Assembly: GCA_948474755.1 (NCBI GenBank)
Contig: CAOLHI010000487.1
Location: forward strand, 62,001 to 126,000
Direction: 5' to 3'
DNA from: Ctenosaura bakeri
Lineage: Eukaryota; Chordata; Lepidosauria; Squamata; Iguanidae
DNA: 64,000 bases
Part shown: piece by piece, positions 1-33,600 of the stretch
How positions within the stretch are numbered: the first letter of the stretch is position 1
Layout: the number at the start of each line of letters is the position of its first letter
Program-made: the position numbers and the translations under genes
Notes under the pieces: generated by a model
What the model was told of the DNA's origin: nothing
What the model saw: only the letters and a program-made list of their open reading frames with translations
The model's database searches: none

Positions 1-4
1 AGGA

Positions 5-336
5 AGAGAATGTGGCTCAGTGGTACAGCACTTCCTTTGCGTGTTGTACATCCTGTGTTCAGTCCCTGGTAGGTCCAGTTGGAAGGAGAAGGACCATTCT
101 TCCTAAACTCTGGATGAGCCACAACCAATCAGAATTGACAGTATTGGCTTAGATCAGTGGTTCTCAACCTGTGGGTCCCCAGATGTGTTTGGACTTCAGC
201 TCCCAGAAGCCCCAGCCACTATGGTCAATGCTCAGGGCTTCTGGGAGCTGAAGTTTTTGAACATCTGGGGACCCACAGGTTGAGAACCACTAGCTTAGAT
301 GGACAAATAGACTTGTGATGTAACACAGCTTCTGTC
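5..336 (+). repeat. tRNA-derived SINE, split by a hAT element
   Basis: The head reads GTGGCTCAGTGGTACAGCAC (A-box-like), followed by GTGTTCAGTCCCTGG (B-box-like). The body resembles the common squamate SINE whose 3' part reads CAGTATTGGCTTAGATGGAC. That 3' part resumes after 292, so one SINE copy is interrupted by the palindromic element at 155-292. A related copy lies at 32338-32515 (+) and another at 19333-19452 (-). Confidence 0.65.
155..292. mobile_element. Palindromic hAT-type MITE with perfect 8-bp target duplication
   Basis: The element begins CAGTGGTTCTCAACC and ends GGTTGAGAACCACTA. The two halves are almost complementary over their whole length, so it can fold into one long hairpin. 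It is flanked by GCTTAGAT at 147-154 and again at 293-300. An 8-bp duplication and CAGTGGTTCTC-type ends are typical of hAT (Charlie-like) transposons. It has no coding capacity and would depend on a transposase elsewhere. Confidence 0.85.
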
Positions 337-782
337 TTTCCATGTTAGGTTAGATTTGGAGTGAGGTAGTGAAGAAAGTCCTTCTCAGTTATCACAGTAT
401 CAGGAGTAGTTCCAACATGTGGAGAACAGAAGCATTAAGCTGTCTGACAGTTATTAAAATGACATCAAACAATATCATGAAATATTAAACTTTAATTCTC
501 TTTTAATTTGTAGTTTCTTTCCTTTGCAATATATAATATTAACTTGTTCCTTTATTTTTTAAAACCCTAAAAGATATAAAACATCATTTTTCTGTCTGTT
601 CATTTATATCTGTGACTGATTTATATTTGTACCAGATTCTGCATTGTGAAAACTGCGTAGATAAATATGTTACAAATCTATAAGGTTTAGCTTTTTTGAC
701 TCTCATTAAAACATATAATATGTAAATAATAATTTTAAAGAGAAAATGACTTTATTCCCAATCCTCTCGCTTGGTTTTCTAG

Positions 783-20613
<19,831 letters not shown>

Positions 20614-20752
20614 CCCTAGGCAAAGCCAGGGCAGAAAGACTGACCTCTGGTCCTACCACTTTCATGAACCATTTTTCAGACGTTACTTTCTTAAGAAATT
20701 CAAACATCTGGAATTTTCTAAATACACACAATTTGTATCTTTTGAGTTTACA

Positions 20753-20758
20753 AATAAA
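20753..20758 (+). terminator. DNAH7: DNAH7 polyadenylation signal
   Basis: AATAAA lies 140 bases after the DNAH7 stop codon in AT-rich 3' UTR. It is the first canonical hexamer on the plus strand after the stop, and it predicts cleavage near 20770-20790. Confidence 0.7.
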
Positions 20759-20831
20759 AGTAAATCAGAAAAAGATTTTTTCTTTAAAAGACCTTTGAAA
20801 AACCAGTCAGCAGATCTGCTTATTCAATAAT

Positions 20832-20842
20832 TTTATTTTATT
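20832..20842 (-). terminator. SLC39A10: Overlapping AATAAA signals on the minus strand, candidate distal SLC39A10 poly(A) site
   Basis: The plus strand TTTATTTTATT gives two AATAAA hexamers on the minus strand (20837-20832 and 20842-20837). They would end an SLC39A10 3' UTR of about 3.65 kb. A nearer alternative hexamer lies at 21593-21588. ZIP10 transcripts in other vertebrates have long 3' UTRs, which is compatible. Confidence 0.5.
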
Positions 20843-20866
20843 ATGTTCCTTATGAATAAGGAACAT
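20843..20866. repeat. Perfect hairpin at the convergent gene junction
   Basis: ATGTTCCTTAT and ATAAGGAACAT form an 11-bp perfect inverted repeat around a 2-base centre. On the minus strand it stands directly before the two AATAAA hexamers. Confidence 0.9.
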
Positions 20867-23800
20867 ACATAAGATGAACACAACACTGTTGACAATGAAC
20901 AAAACTGCATCTCATCATTTCCATCTTGATAGTTCTTTCTTTAAAAAATGGATTCTGTTATAAACAAACAAAAAAGCCCACCCACCCCCACCCCGGCTGA
21001 TAAATCAAATATCATTTCAGGACCATAATCACATTGTTTTAACTGTAAAGAAAGAAGTCACACTGACTCCTAGGATACCTACAGCATTTTCTAAGCAATA
21101 ATTATCACGGTTGATTGAGTGCAGTGTGATTAACATGGGGTGTCACATAGTGACAGCATTGTAAGATACAAGTAACATTTATGACCTCCTACACATACAT
21201 GTTTAAATGAGACTGGACTTCAGCAAAATGGAATGATGAAGCCAGGTAGAAATGTAGCGGAATCCCGATTGTCCCCAATGTGACTTAAAACTATTCCGTT
21301 TCAAAATATTCTGGGAAGTCACTACCGCAGGAAACAGAAGAAGCCATTAGTGCTGTATGGTTCTTTACAAAGTGTGACATAAATGAAAGAGCCTCCTGTT
21401 GGAAAAGAACCTACAAATCCTACAATGCTTCAACCTGACTTGTGTATCTTTGTCTTCTCTGTGAAAAAAAACCCTTTCATTACTGATAATTAAGTTTTTG
21501 ATTTGTTTCTCTAGACAAGGCAACATTACACAATAGCACATGCCAGCAAAACGGGCAAAAAAAGATACTACCTGAAGTAGAGAAAGCTTTATTCATAATT
21601 ACAAAAATAAACCGTAAAAAGCACATCTCCCCCTCCCCCCAATTTTTTCTTGACTAAAAAAAGTCATTTCAGCAATGCCATGACCTTACTTTTTATTTGG
21701 CAAATTTAATTAAAATGTAGACAAAATCTATAAGCCAGAGACAAGAGAAAGTACCACTGACTTCAATGGGAGTTTAGTACCGTCTTTTTCTGGCACCGAT
21801 AAAAATGCCACCCTCTCCAGTGAGGAGGGTAAGACCAAGTCAGTAGGACTCAAACTGCTGTGCTTGCAGTTGCACAAGCTCCAGTGATCTGAGTAAATTC
21901 TTTGTGCTGGCAGGACAGGATTTGAGCCTTGGCCTTAACACCAACTGGTCAAAAACGTGGTCAGTATTTAACACTATTCCACCCCCACTCACAAAGACAT
22001 CCAACAAAAGGCATGTAACTTATGTTTAAACTAGACAACAGTGGTCACGTATTCTTCTTTTAAATGGAATGACGAGAGAAATTAACTGGCAGGATCCAAA
22101 AGAAAAGCTGATTTTAATTTGGAATGAAGGCCTTGTTCCGTTTTCCAACCTAGCTTGTCTTTAGGAACTACCTGACATGAACCTAACTAGAAATGCCAAC
22201 TTGTTCCTACCGAGATTAGCTCCTGTACTGAACTGAGAGAGGACAGCACATTGGAAGAAACCAACTGCTGTGCCAATGTTAGTACTGTTAGGCTGTGTTA
22301 CTGTAACATCAAATAGGAAAATGGACAGGGCTTGTACTTCTTAAAAGTGTTCACTATCAGCTTACAGAGAAGACCAGTCTGTACCTACCAACACAAGCTG
22401 CTTGGCACCAGACAATACAGTATTAAAGCTGATCTCTGCTTGTTAAGGCTTTTGGCTGAGTACACCTCCCAAGCCACATGCAGCATGAATTTATAATATG
22501 CTTTATTACGATCTAAAGGCCTGCTCCTGCATTGTCTCCGCAGTGCATATCCATCCTGCACTGCTCCAGTAATGCAGCAACTCTGTGGTCGTGTGGGAGA
22601 CCTCAACAAGGCAACAGGGTTACCTTAGCTCTCTGAAGATGGCAGCTCTGAGACAAGAAGGCGCTAGGCTTGCCTTTTCAACTGGACAACTGTAGGATCC
22701 TCTACATTACAGAAAAAACCAAACTGTAGGAACAAGTTCCATGTAGTAAAAAATAACAAAAATGCCTGCACAGCCAATGCCAAGAGTGCGCCCTTTTATC
22801 TACAAAACTCCTAATTCCTAGCAATGGCTCAAAGCAAAGGGGGCAAGGCATTCAACATAATACATTCACAACTGTTCTGGGAAATTATGTAAACAGTCAC
22901 CAGGACTGCCTCTAAGGAACACTGCTGTGACCCTTGGCTCAGCTCATCTCAGGCTGAATTTGAAGGGTATAATGTGAGAACAAGTTTGGTTGCCAAAGAA
23001 ATCCAATGCGTGTGCTTCATTACAGGAGGAAAAAACCCAAGCACAGACTGCTCAGTATTTTCAGGTTTCAAGTCAAACTGCTATGCAGTATGGTACTACA
23101 GCAAAGGGACCAGAGAGAGAAAGAAAGACGGAGGGAGGGAGGGAGAAGAGAGTCCAAAAGAAGTATCAACTATTTGACATTTTGCAAACAAATTTCTACA
23201 AGCTAGCATTAAATACTTAATACCTGTCAACAATCCCACCCCACAACTGTCAGGAACCCAGACTTCTAAAAGATGAGGCAGAAATCCACTGCCTCCATTC
23301 ACAGGCTTCCCAAGGACAACAGTGCAGCATGGCATGACTAACATCCAGGGAATGGGGCTCCTGGATCTGCTGTCCTCTTTCCCAAGGGAGCTTGAAACTG
23401 CAGAATTGATGGAGGGTAGACAAGGGATCAACGGACTGCTGAGCTTGGAAAACTTAAAATTTTTGGGACTCTTAACTTCTGGCTAGGAGATTCTGGGTGT
23501 TGTGGCCTCAACAAGTCAACTTTTCCAACCTTTGATGCTTAGGGTAGGAATCATGTGTCCCTCCAGATGTTGAGCTGCAACTCCCAGATGCCCTAGCCAG
23601 CATACTCAATGATGAGGAATGCTGAGAGAGGCAGTTCAGGAACTTCTGGAGGGCTACATGGTTCCCACGGCTTCTTTAAAAGGACTGAGCAAAGAGTGAG
23701 GAAACTGAAGTGGAAGATCTGATCCAGGAGAATATGTGGTTTCACTTTGGTCACCAACCATTCAGCACAGTGCAGAACAGTGCATGGATGCCTCCCAATA

Positions 23801-24471
23801 TGCCCAAAAGGCAAGTCACAAACAGCATGCTTGCAACCGTTCATTTTTAATTTTTTAAAAAAGAAAAAGCAACCCTAACCACCCAGAATACTTTTCTGCC
23901 TTGCATGTCTGGATTTTTTGTTGCAGTTCTATATATGCATACCTGGTGGGATATTGAGAACCAGATCAGCAGCTGTGACAAAGCCTATGGTCCACTGATC
24001 AAGGATGGTACACCTTGGAACTCATGCTCTGGCTCTTGGCAGAGGATGAGCATAGCATCATTTGCTTAAGCATTACACAAAAGTCTTTTGTCAGCAATCT
24101 GACTTCAACAGCCCTGCGTAACCAAGCTGACAAAGGGGGAGGGGGAAGGAAACTCCAATTCATTTGCTAACAGCACCCTGAGCATTGTGTTTGGCTCTCC
24201 TGCTTCCAACATGGCCTGGATAGACCTTACCTTTGGACAGCTGAACCTCCTTAGACCAGGCCTTCTGTACCTATGTGTGATTTTGTATGTTTGTGTTTAT
24301 TTGGGCTAGAAAGCAGGATCTTGTTTATGCCATTACCAGAATACTGTTACTTGTAAAAGGAGCGCACGCCATACTGCTTCACCTGGGAACAAATGTGCAT
24401 ACAGTACAACAGTGCAGACTGAAAAGCCATACAGTAACATGGTTGTAATCACAGCTAAGTACTGCGAATGG

Positions 24472-24630
24472 TCAAAATTGGATGTCCAACACTATTTTGT
24501 CTTCATAAAGGGCAATCACCAGCATAATGGCAAATCCAAGGACCAACCCTAGATTCTGGAGGACAAACTGTCCCACCGGACAGTAGCCATGCTCTTCATT
24601 GTCACCATCCCCATGAAGCATCTCTGGAAG
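24472..24630 (-). CDS. SLC39A10: SLC39A10 terminal coding exon
   Basis: Residues 803-854, acceptor CTCTTTCAG, stop TGA. It encodes [20 protein letters not shown], then the last membrane segment ([16 protein letters not shown]) and the C-terminus [10 protein letters not shown], typical of ZIP10. It was too short for a conventional ORF call and was found by matching the family C-terminus. Confidence 0.94.
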   Translation of the reverse strand, partial: LPEMLHGDGDNEEHGYCPVGQFVLQNLGLVLGFAIMLVIALYEDKIVLDIQF

Positions 24631-27600
24631 CTGAAAGAGAGAAAAGGGTAGATACCTGTAATCTCATCAGTTCAGATTTCTTCCTGTGAGAATGACTAGC
24701 ATTCTTGCATTTTGCTTATGCTGTGAGTCCAGAATTGTGGCTACTTGTGCTTTGCAATGAAACCAAGTGGTGCTTGGTATTATTAGCTGGTTAACTTTAG
24801 ACAGTACAGGGAGTATATACAACTCATTGCTTAGCCAGAGTCAAGAAGCTAGTGAAAGGATTATTCACCCCTGCCATGCAGCCCCTCACTGTGTCACTAT
24901 CTGCAAGGTTAATTAAACTGCTTAATATACAGAACTAGCTTTAACTGTGCATATCCTCTAAGGCGAGAGGCAGGAATTTATTCTTATCTGTCACTACTTG
25001 TAGCTTAGTCATGATTAAAAAATAAGATCCCATCACACCCAGCCCAATCCTGTTACAGAATGTCTTAACATTTCACAGTAATTGCCATTCTGTGTTCTGG
25101 TTTACATTTTACAGCCTGCCAGTAAGTACAAATTCACAATAGTAAAAGAGGGAAAAACAATCTACAGAAAGATATTCAAATTAGTGAGAAGACAGATACT
25201 AAGTAAACAAAAAGTGTTCTCGCAATTGACTAAAAATGTCCAGTAAACAGGCCTGATGGGATTCCCTGAGTCAACAGGCAAGATAGATGAGAGTGAATGC
25301 TCAGTGAGACGATGCAGAAACCATCTGGTATGAGGGATCTGGAGAAAGAAAATGTGCACAAATGTGTATGATGGGGGACAGAAAGATGAAATATGGAAAT
25401 GAAGTCCACACCAAACTGTCATGGATACATTATTACTCCTGCCAAGCAGGCCAGGTAGAGCCACTAAGCAACCTCTGACTCTGAATCCCCTACAGCAGGT
25501 TGTCCATGTATATTGTGAACGGAGCACTGAAAGGTTGTCTTCTGGCAAAAGAAACAAAAATGGCTGCAGCATGGAACATTTTGCAAGCTTTACCTAGAAA
25601 TCTGTTTTCACTCTGCATTAGGAATGGCCACGTGTGTACAGTCAGCACTTCACATTTGTGGGTTTCACTTTCATGGATTATTTGCGAGTTTCTCCAACTC
25701 CTGTTTCCCCCATCTCAACTGCTTCTTTTCTGGGGGAGCACTCCCTCTTGGCAGCTCCAATCAGGATGTGCAGCCCTTTAAAAATGTGCCTCTGGTTCTC
25801 CTTCACCAAACACTGCTTGGCCAGCTAAGGATGGTTCCCAGCCCAACTTCTCAGCACCACAAAGCTTCTCCCAATGCCCCCCCCCACATCCAAAGAAGGA
25901 GATGGGCAAGAGAGAGGAACTATAGGGCCACCAGGCCAACCCATTCCCCTTTCCCTGATCTGGTCCAGACCCTGAGTGCTCATTGTGCCCACTATGCCTC
26001 GGCCCCTTCCCAGACACTCATGGACACCTTTTGCTATCTGTGTTTTTTCCAATTTTGTGGGGCACCTGTGCCTCTAAGCCTAGCAAACGTAGAGGGCCAA
26101 CTGCATTCCTTTTAATTTGTATTGTGACTTTGAAGAGCTAAAGTAAGAATCTTAGGAAGTTGGAACAGACAGAGTGAGTGAAAAGGCAGCATGTCCTTCT
26201 CATGGCAGCCTCTTTCCACATAGGTTAAGGGAGGAGAGGGGGAATTGGCTTGAGGAAGCCATGGGACGCAGGGAGCAAGCATACACCCTTCCAGGGGCCA
26301 CCAACCAATTATATTGCATCACCTGAGGTAGTTCATTTAGGAGGTATTGGACATGGGTGCAGTCATGTACCTCCAGAAATCTCTCCTCACAATGTATCAG
26401 CAATGAGGAAACTGCTGCGAAGTATCTTTAGCTCGTGGGTCTCGGGCCACATAGGAACCTCCAACTGCAGCTCTCTCCCAAATCACTCTTGTTCTCTTCT
26501 GTGGATGTTCTGCAGCATGGCCCTCTTCTCATGGCCCAGGACTTCCAACATTCATCTGCAGCCTCCAAAAACCAGCTATCCTTTCAGATGTATGGGGATT
26601 TCAATTCCCACTGTTCCCAGCCAGCCCCCCAACCACTTCCATAAATGCAAGAAAGAGCCGTAGCTGGTAGGCTATAGGTCATTCAAAAGAGAAAAAGTGG
26701 GAAACTACAAGGAGTAACTGCAACCTGTTATGTTGCAGACTAAGCACTCTGTAGTGCTCGACAACACTTGTTTCATTGCAGAACTCATTACAGAGCAGTG
26801 ACAGGTGCATATGTGTTCTACTCTCTCCGGAATACAGCACAAGTTCACTTGACTCTTACCATATCCACAAGGGCGACATAGAGGAACATGCCAGCAGTGA
26901 TTGCAAAGATCCAGAGGGTGATGTTATTGGCATACTGTCCCACAGCTGTTCCTATGAGCATTCCTACGTAAGCCATCATGGCCGAGAGAAGGTTGTAAAC
27001 AATGGCCTGTTTCACAGTCATGCCTGCTTTCAGAAGCACAGCAAAGTCACCTAGAAAAATAGCAAAGCACAGCAAAGTCACTGACAAGAATAATACCACC
27101 ATCATAAAATGCAGCTATGGCTCCTTCTGCCTGGTCAGAGTCTTCCCTTATATCAGGGGTGGGCACAGTTTGGTTCTTCAAAAATTTATGTAGAACAAAA
27201 TTTTTTGTTCTAACTAAATAAGTAAAATTTTAAAAAATTGTTCCAAATGCCCCCAAATGTACTCTAGGGGGTATGGAGGGCATTTCTACCACCTCTGGAG
27301 GCTTCCCACCCCACCCCTCTGGGTCAAAAACAACTTTTGCCATTTTTTAAACCCCCTTTTTGCCCTGAAATGCCCCAAATGTTCTGTAGGAGGCACAGGC
27401 CACATTTCCACCATGTTTTTTGTCTCCCTTGGGCAAACTGAGACCCAAGAGATGCATTTTTGTAATGAAAAGTAAATAGGAAATGACTTCTGATCCTATT
27501 GTTACAAAAAGGCCTGCCTATCCTGGCCCTATTATGGCGCAGGATGATCCCCAAAATGTGGTGAAATGCCACCCCCATATGCCCTGCAGAGTATTTGGGT

Positions 27601-30600
27601 ACAAAAAGGGTTTTTGTTTTGTTTTGTATGAGGAGGGAGGTGTGCTGTAGAGGTGTAGCCCTCCAAGATATCTAGGAGGGCTAACATGGCCCCCTAGCTT
27701 TCCACAGTTGCCCACCGCTATACAGGAATCCAGCTTCTGAAAATCACACATCCTCAGTTAAACAGGAAACATGTAGTTCTGAAGCATGGGCATTTCTATT
27801 TAAATTATCTTCTGCTACATCCATGTTAAAAGTAAAATCTACAAATAGGCTAGAATCTCGTAGCTTACATAGGCCCGGTTGTTTTCATATGTTGGTATAA
27901 CTCCTGGCTAACCAGTGGGCTTAGAGTATCTTGGCCATATTGTAATCTTTGCTAAATGGATTAAGTCCTTCTATTGTGTTGAGAGGAAACTCTGATGCTT
28001 ACTTCTTCTACCAACAAAACAGATGAGAGTCATGTTTCAGAAAGGGTGAGGAGGTGGGCAATCTTAAGATTTGCTTGTATAAGTTCTTAACTATGGTTAG
28101 GAGCTTGGCAGTATTAGGGCACTGCTACTACAGTTAATAAAGTTACAGTTGTGTCTTCATCAACTGTATCATGCAGTGTTGTGAACCTGGTGGTTTTCCT
28201 TCCACCTAATCAGCACACATCTTCTGGATCACAGAGTGGCTAGCCATCCATAGCTGCTGCCACCAGGGAAAGTGATGATTTGGAACTGTGGACTGGAATA
28301 CAGCTTAGCTGCAGAGTAACTGGACACAGAGCAAAGAAAAGGAGAACAGAAATTGAAGAAGCAATCTGATGGCGTAAAGCTGGCTGACAGAGTTTAAGTT
28401 TATGACACGATCAACTGATCCCCTCCTTCCTTCCTATCAGCCTGCAGGAGCAAGACCAGAGCTTCAATAAATTACTGTGTTGAAGTGCTTCTGGCAGTGG
28501 AAAAGAAGAGCAACCAGAGAGAACATAAAACACCTAAGACATGAAGCAGAGTGGCCCTGGGCTGAGGAGCAGATCTCCTCCGACACACTGTTGGGATTTC
28601 AAACTTCATCAGTCCTTGCTAGCATGGCCAATGGGGAAGTAATGAGATCTGCAGCCTCCCAGCATCAAGGGAAGGATGTATGTTCCCCATCCCCGTCTGA
28701 GTGAGATACTGAGGTACCTTGGGTGGCCAAAAGCTCCTCACGCTCCAGGTACAGTGCTTGAGGCCTGAACCAGAAGCATAAGCAGCAGCTGCTTGCATCA
28801 GAGCCAGCTGGGAAATCATCATGATCTGAGCCAGGCATGCATGTGTTTTGTGAAGATGGCAGAGTGCCTTAAATCTCATTAAAATTAGGGCAGAGGTTTG
28901 CTAAAAGTTATCCTTGAACTGGCCAACTGCTGGCCATGGGTTCCCTCATAACAGCATCTGTCTAGTCCATGCAATCTTGCCGTTCTTGCGCTGGTCCTGT
29001 GCTATAAGTACAATGAAAAATTTTTAGTATTAAGATGGTTCCATATCGTAACGTAGCACCAGAAGACTTGATCACGGAACTGGTTGTGGGTAAGACTCAC
29101 TGCATGTTCACAGGTCTCCAGCAGCAGTTGCCAGCAGCTTTCAAACCTAATAACTGTAGCTACCTACTGACACATCCTTTCCAACAAACTCTTTCAATGT
29201 TGCTACTCACCAACGCACCTACAAGGCTCAGCTTAAAGTGAGCAGCAATGCAGCAGCCTGTAGTTATTAACCGATAGCTGCTTATCGCTTTGTCACTGGT
29301 TCGCAGGACTCAGGTGACTGGTCCATTCCATTTTAATGCCCTTTCTACATCCAACAGGCTACACTATTTTGGTTACTATGAAACCACTCTTTATTGGGGG
29401 GGCAGATGATTTGTAGTTTTCATGTTCTTTAAAATCTGAGATGCTCAGAAGTCCAATGCATGGAGATAATGTATACACTGTGGCTATATAGTTGCACAAC
29501 AAAACCTAATCTATACATTTTTTGAGACAAGCAATTGCTTCTGTTACTATGGCAGCCAGAGTTGAGGAGGAAAGCTGACATCAGATTAACTAATTACCCA
29601 ATTCATGGGGAAGCTCATGACAAAATACTGCTACAGAAGTGCTGATTCCTCCTGTCAAGCCAGCACTGAAGGCTGCTCCTGTTGTGGTGAGAAAACAAAA
29701 CAGAGAATGGTTATTTCAGTTTGGCTACTGTGAAGCAAACTGTCAGCAACAATAAATAGAACCCTCTTTGTTCAAAGACTCTCTAAAGAAACAGCTGGGC
29801 TTTTATGGTGAATGCCTATAATTTCACTGTCTGTCCTGTGTTATGGAACGCATGCATGTATACATACACACCTCAGTAAGAGCTACTAAGGTGTATCTGA
29901 AATTTGGGAGAATCTGAGTCATCCAGATATGCAACTCGACTTTGATTTTGTCCTCCTGACATCAGAAATTTGACACATATCCCAGCTCCCATCTTAATCA
30001 CGTAGTACTGTAGTGTATAAATGTTCTCTTTTTTTGATAGGGTGTTAGACCAAGAGAACATTACACTGTTAAAAACACTAAAAAACAAAATGGAATCTAC
30101 CCACCACACATGCTGGTATTGCTAAGAAGAGCAGTTGAATGCCAAAAGCCTCTCCTGCTGTACTATGTTTAGAATATACAAGACAAGTAAGAAGGGCCAA
30201 GGTATTTGGTGGCACTTCTGAGATATCAGGTGAGGAGGGTTAAGGAAGAGGCACAAATATAGTAATTTCGCCTGGTCGCTGCTGCAAAAAAAGAACTCCA
30301 GAAGATTTAACAGTTCTGTGTATGAAGATAGGCTAGAAAAACATTTGTGGACTAATTACTTTGGTGGGCTTATTTCTGAACCTGAGTTAAAGTACTTGTC
30401 CTTATGGTTTACTATGGTTTTAGGCAGCCAGCACCTGAGGCTAGAGGAACAGGCTGGGCTTTCTGTGGTCCTCCAGTCCTGCACTGCTAACGCAGACACT
30501 CAAGAGGAGATTCCGCCTTGCTCCTCATCACCACACAGAAGTAGACTCAAAGCGGAGAAGCTGGTCCTTCTTAAAGCGGCTCATTCCCTACCCACTGTTC

Positions 30601-33600
30601 TAGAGACCATTCTTTCACAAACGCAGGAGGAGCTCCTTCCCTCCCATTGTTCCTTTCCTGCTCCATAACTGTAAATGACCAGGGGCCACAAAGTCCAAAG
30701 GCTCCTAAAGTTTCTGGCACAAACAGTAATGCAGTCAGCTGGGGGTTGGGGGAGTGAAGAGACAACAACCTGTTTTGCTGAGCTAGACTGAGAGGGCACC
30801 ATGAGGCCAGCAGAGGTCCCATCAACCAAGCATTTTTATTTCAAACCAGGAGCTTAGGGAGCTGACTTTGAAGTTTGGAGCGGTACTTTTTGGAGTGCAG
30901 TTTCAGCTTCGAAATGAGACAGGGGTTCCCCCATGCACCTCACTTTAAAGTGAATGCCAATGATACAGCAACTGAATTTGGCAACATGGCCGCAAATTCA
31001 GCCAAAACAGGTGGATGGGTACATGGTCTTTGCACTACCTTCCCTAAAACAGTAAGTATCATAAGGTAGACAGAGCAGTCAGAGGATCTTGTGTAAAAGA
31101 CCTTTGTTCCTCTCTCCTTTCTTCCAGAATCCTATCTTATTTTCTAAATTTTTGTACAGTGCCTCACAAATCAAGGGGCTAACAAGTCTATGCACCCCTC
31201 AAGATCCTTCTCTTTGCTTACCAATGGCCAGACCGTCACTGAAATTATGGATCCCATCTCCCATGATCACCATCCAGGCTATATTTGCTATGCCGGTGTC
31301 TTTCAGGTCCTTCCCAGAATGGCAGTGTCCGTGAGAATGGTGGGAGTGTTTGTGTGACCAAAGGTGGTTATGCTTCCTCACGACGATCTTATCCACTCGG
31401 TGGTTGCTTTGATAGCCCACCTCGGGGAGATCGCTGACCCGGACAGCATGGGAGACATCATTAGGAGAGTGGAGCATACTGTTTTCCTCCTCCACAGACA
31501 GGAAGGCTTTCGGCAGGGAGTCCAGATGCCCATCTAGGTCAGTTAGTTCAGTTTCATTAAGTCGATCATCGGATAAAACAGAATCATCTGCCCCTGTGTG
31601 GAAAGAGCCAAGGAACCCATGTATGTTAATTAGGAGTGACAACAGTGTATTAATTAAGACAAGAATGTTGCCAATACTTTCCTGAAACTGTAGCCATGCA
31701 CATCAGGTGCTAAAGAAAGCAATGTTCCAAAATACACGTTCGGGGACACAGGAACAGCATTAAGAACATAAGAAAGAGTCCGAATGGATCAGACCAAATG
31801 ACCTAGAAGTTCAGCATTCTGTTCACACCATGGGCAGCGAGAAGCCCCAAGAGAAAGTCCACAGGCAGGGCACAAGCACTAGAGTCCCCTCCCATTTGTG
31901 TTCCCTGACAACTGGTATTCAGAGGCATATCTTCAACATCAGAGGAGACAAACCAGCAGCCACTGACAGCCTTAGGCTTTACAGACTGATACAACCCACT
32001 TTTAAAGCTGGCAAGTTGACAGCTATTACCACATTTTGCAAATGTTGTCATTTGGAAGTCAAGCTGCAGCCTTGATACACAGCTACAATGCAGGAAACCA
32101 CAAGTACAAAACAGCCAGTGGCCTATTTTATTTTTAGTTTGTCATGCTGTCCTATTTAATCAACAGGTCTTACCGTTTTTATCAATAATGTGTTAGAATG
32201 AAGGTGGCAACATTTCAACAGTGTGCATGTATGCATGCCTGCTGCATATGAAAATTAAATTAACTTTAAAAGCTGTATGTATAAATAATACTCTCTCTGG
32301 CAGGTTTACCCCAGAATGGTGTCTACCTGGCATCTCAATGGGAAGGGCTCTGGCTCAGTGGCAGAACACGCAATGCCCATGCGAAGATCCCATGGTCAAT
32401 TCCTGGTAACTCTAGGAGGGGCTGGGGAAAAAACTCTTGCCTTGAACTCTGGTAAGCTGCTGCCAGTCAGTGTAGACAATACACAGTGAGATGGACCAGC
32501 AGCCCACGTGAGCATAAGGCATTTTGGTGTTCTTTTGGCAGCACAGGAAGATTCTTTTCAAGGCCTCTGAAATACAAGTCTAATCCCAAGTATTTTTTAA
32601 AAAAATCAAGCCTTTTAAGCTCTTCCTTCTTTCTAGTTCTTGCACTTTTACGTCTGAGTTTGTAATCATTTCTTTTTTTTTTTTTTTTGCCTTTTCCTTT
32701 TTTTATGTAACTGTCCTGGGATTCCATCCTCCCTCCTTATTTAACAGGGTTGTAAAAATATCAAGTAAGTAAATCTGTTTCCTATGCTTGAACATGGAAA
32801 GGTCACCTGCCTTCCACTGGAATGCAGCAGCTGTAAAATTATTTAAGTGAATTCCTGTATATTTTCTTTATGGTCCACCTTATAGGCAAGTCACCATTAT
32901 CATCATTCAGAAGCTGTCCAGCTTCAGGCTCCCAAGAGGACATAAATTCCATAGCTAGAGGAGAGCCACCAAGAATGCCCAATTTATATGGACTGTAAAA
33001 TTAAGACCATGTTTCTGTTTGAACTCAAAGTGGAATGTGGAAGTGGCCTCTTTGAGGGAATAGGACTGGGCTACTTAAAGCTTTCTAGGTCACCACCAGC
33101 CCCTTATATCAGTCTGGAAAGCAATAAGGAGCCATGACAAACACTTGGAGCACTGTTACACTTGAATTTCTTTGGGCAGCCCAGGATGACAGTACACTGT
33201 GGCTCCCATTCTAACAATGGGACGAACAAGAACAAAATAACCACTGTAAACAAAAAGGACTCTGTCTAAGATCAAGTCATTGACCTTGCCCATGGTCAAA
33301 ACAGCCTAGTGATATTTGTAAAGAAAGGAAAATCAAATGGCACTAGTCATTCAGTGCAATTAAGGATGTATTAACATTTAGAAATGAAATTTATAAATCT
33401 TGCATTCATGTTCAAAAATCAGTCTCAAGTTTCCTTAACCTGAATGAACAACTTTACTGAACACCATTTTGTTACTGCTTCCAGTAAATACCCAAATCTA
33501 TGAATGATATTTTTTTTAGTTGACAGGTGGGCAAAATAATGTAACTTTCTAAAATGAAATGGTGGATTAGTGCTCATCAATTTTTTTTAAAAAAATCAGC

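Larger units (their letters stand above)
1..782 (+). other. DNAH7 intron (incomplete at its 5' side)
   Basis: The first 340 bases hold a tRNA-type SINE split by a hAT element, described separately. From about 440 to 780 the sequence is AT-rich with no recognisable repeat. It ends in a pyrimidine-rich stretch and the acceptor TTTTCTAG directly before the exon at 783. I found no further dynein exon in it. Confidence 0.7.
20815..24471 (-). other. SLC39A10: Probable SLC39A10 3' UTR
   Basis: The interval lies between the SLC39A10 stop and the distal minus-strand AATAAA signals. It has no intron signals or other gene that I can see and is AT-rich. A fragment of a palindromic element (CTCCAGATGTTGAGCTGCAA) lies at about 23545-23665. 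A purine-rich run of AGAGAGAAAGAAAGACGGAG type lies near 23110-23150. The extent depends on which AATAAA is used (20832-20842 or 21588-21593). Confidence 0.45.

Noticed and set aside
25624..26115. 163-codon plus-strand frame
   Set aside because: It lies within an inverted-repeat element and shows no transposase motif or other known domain.
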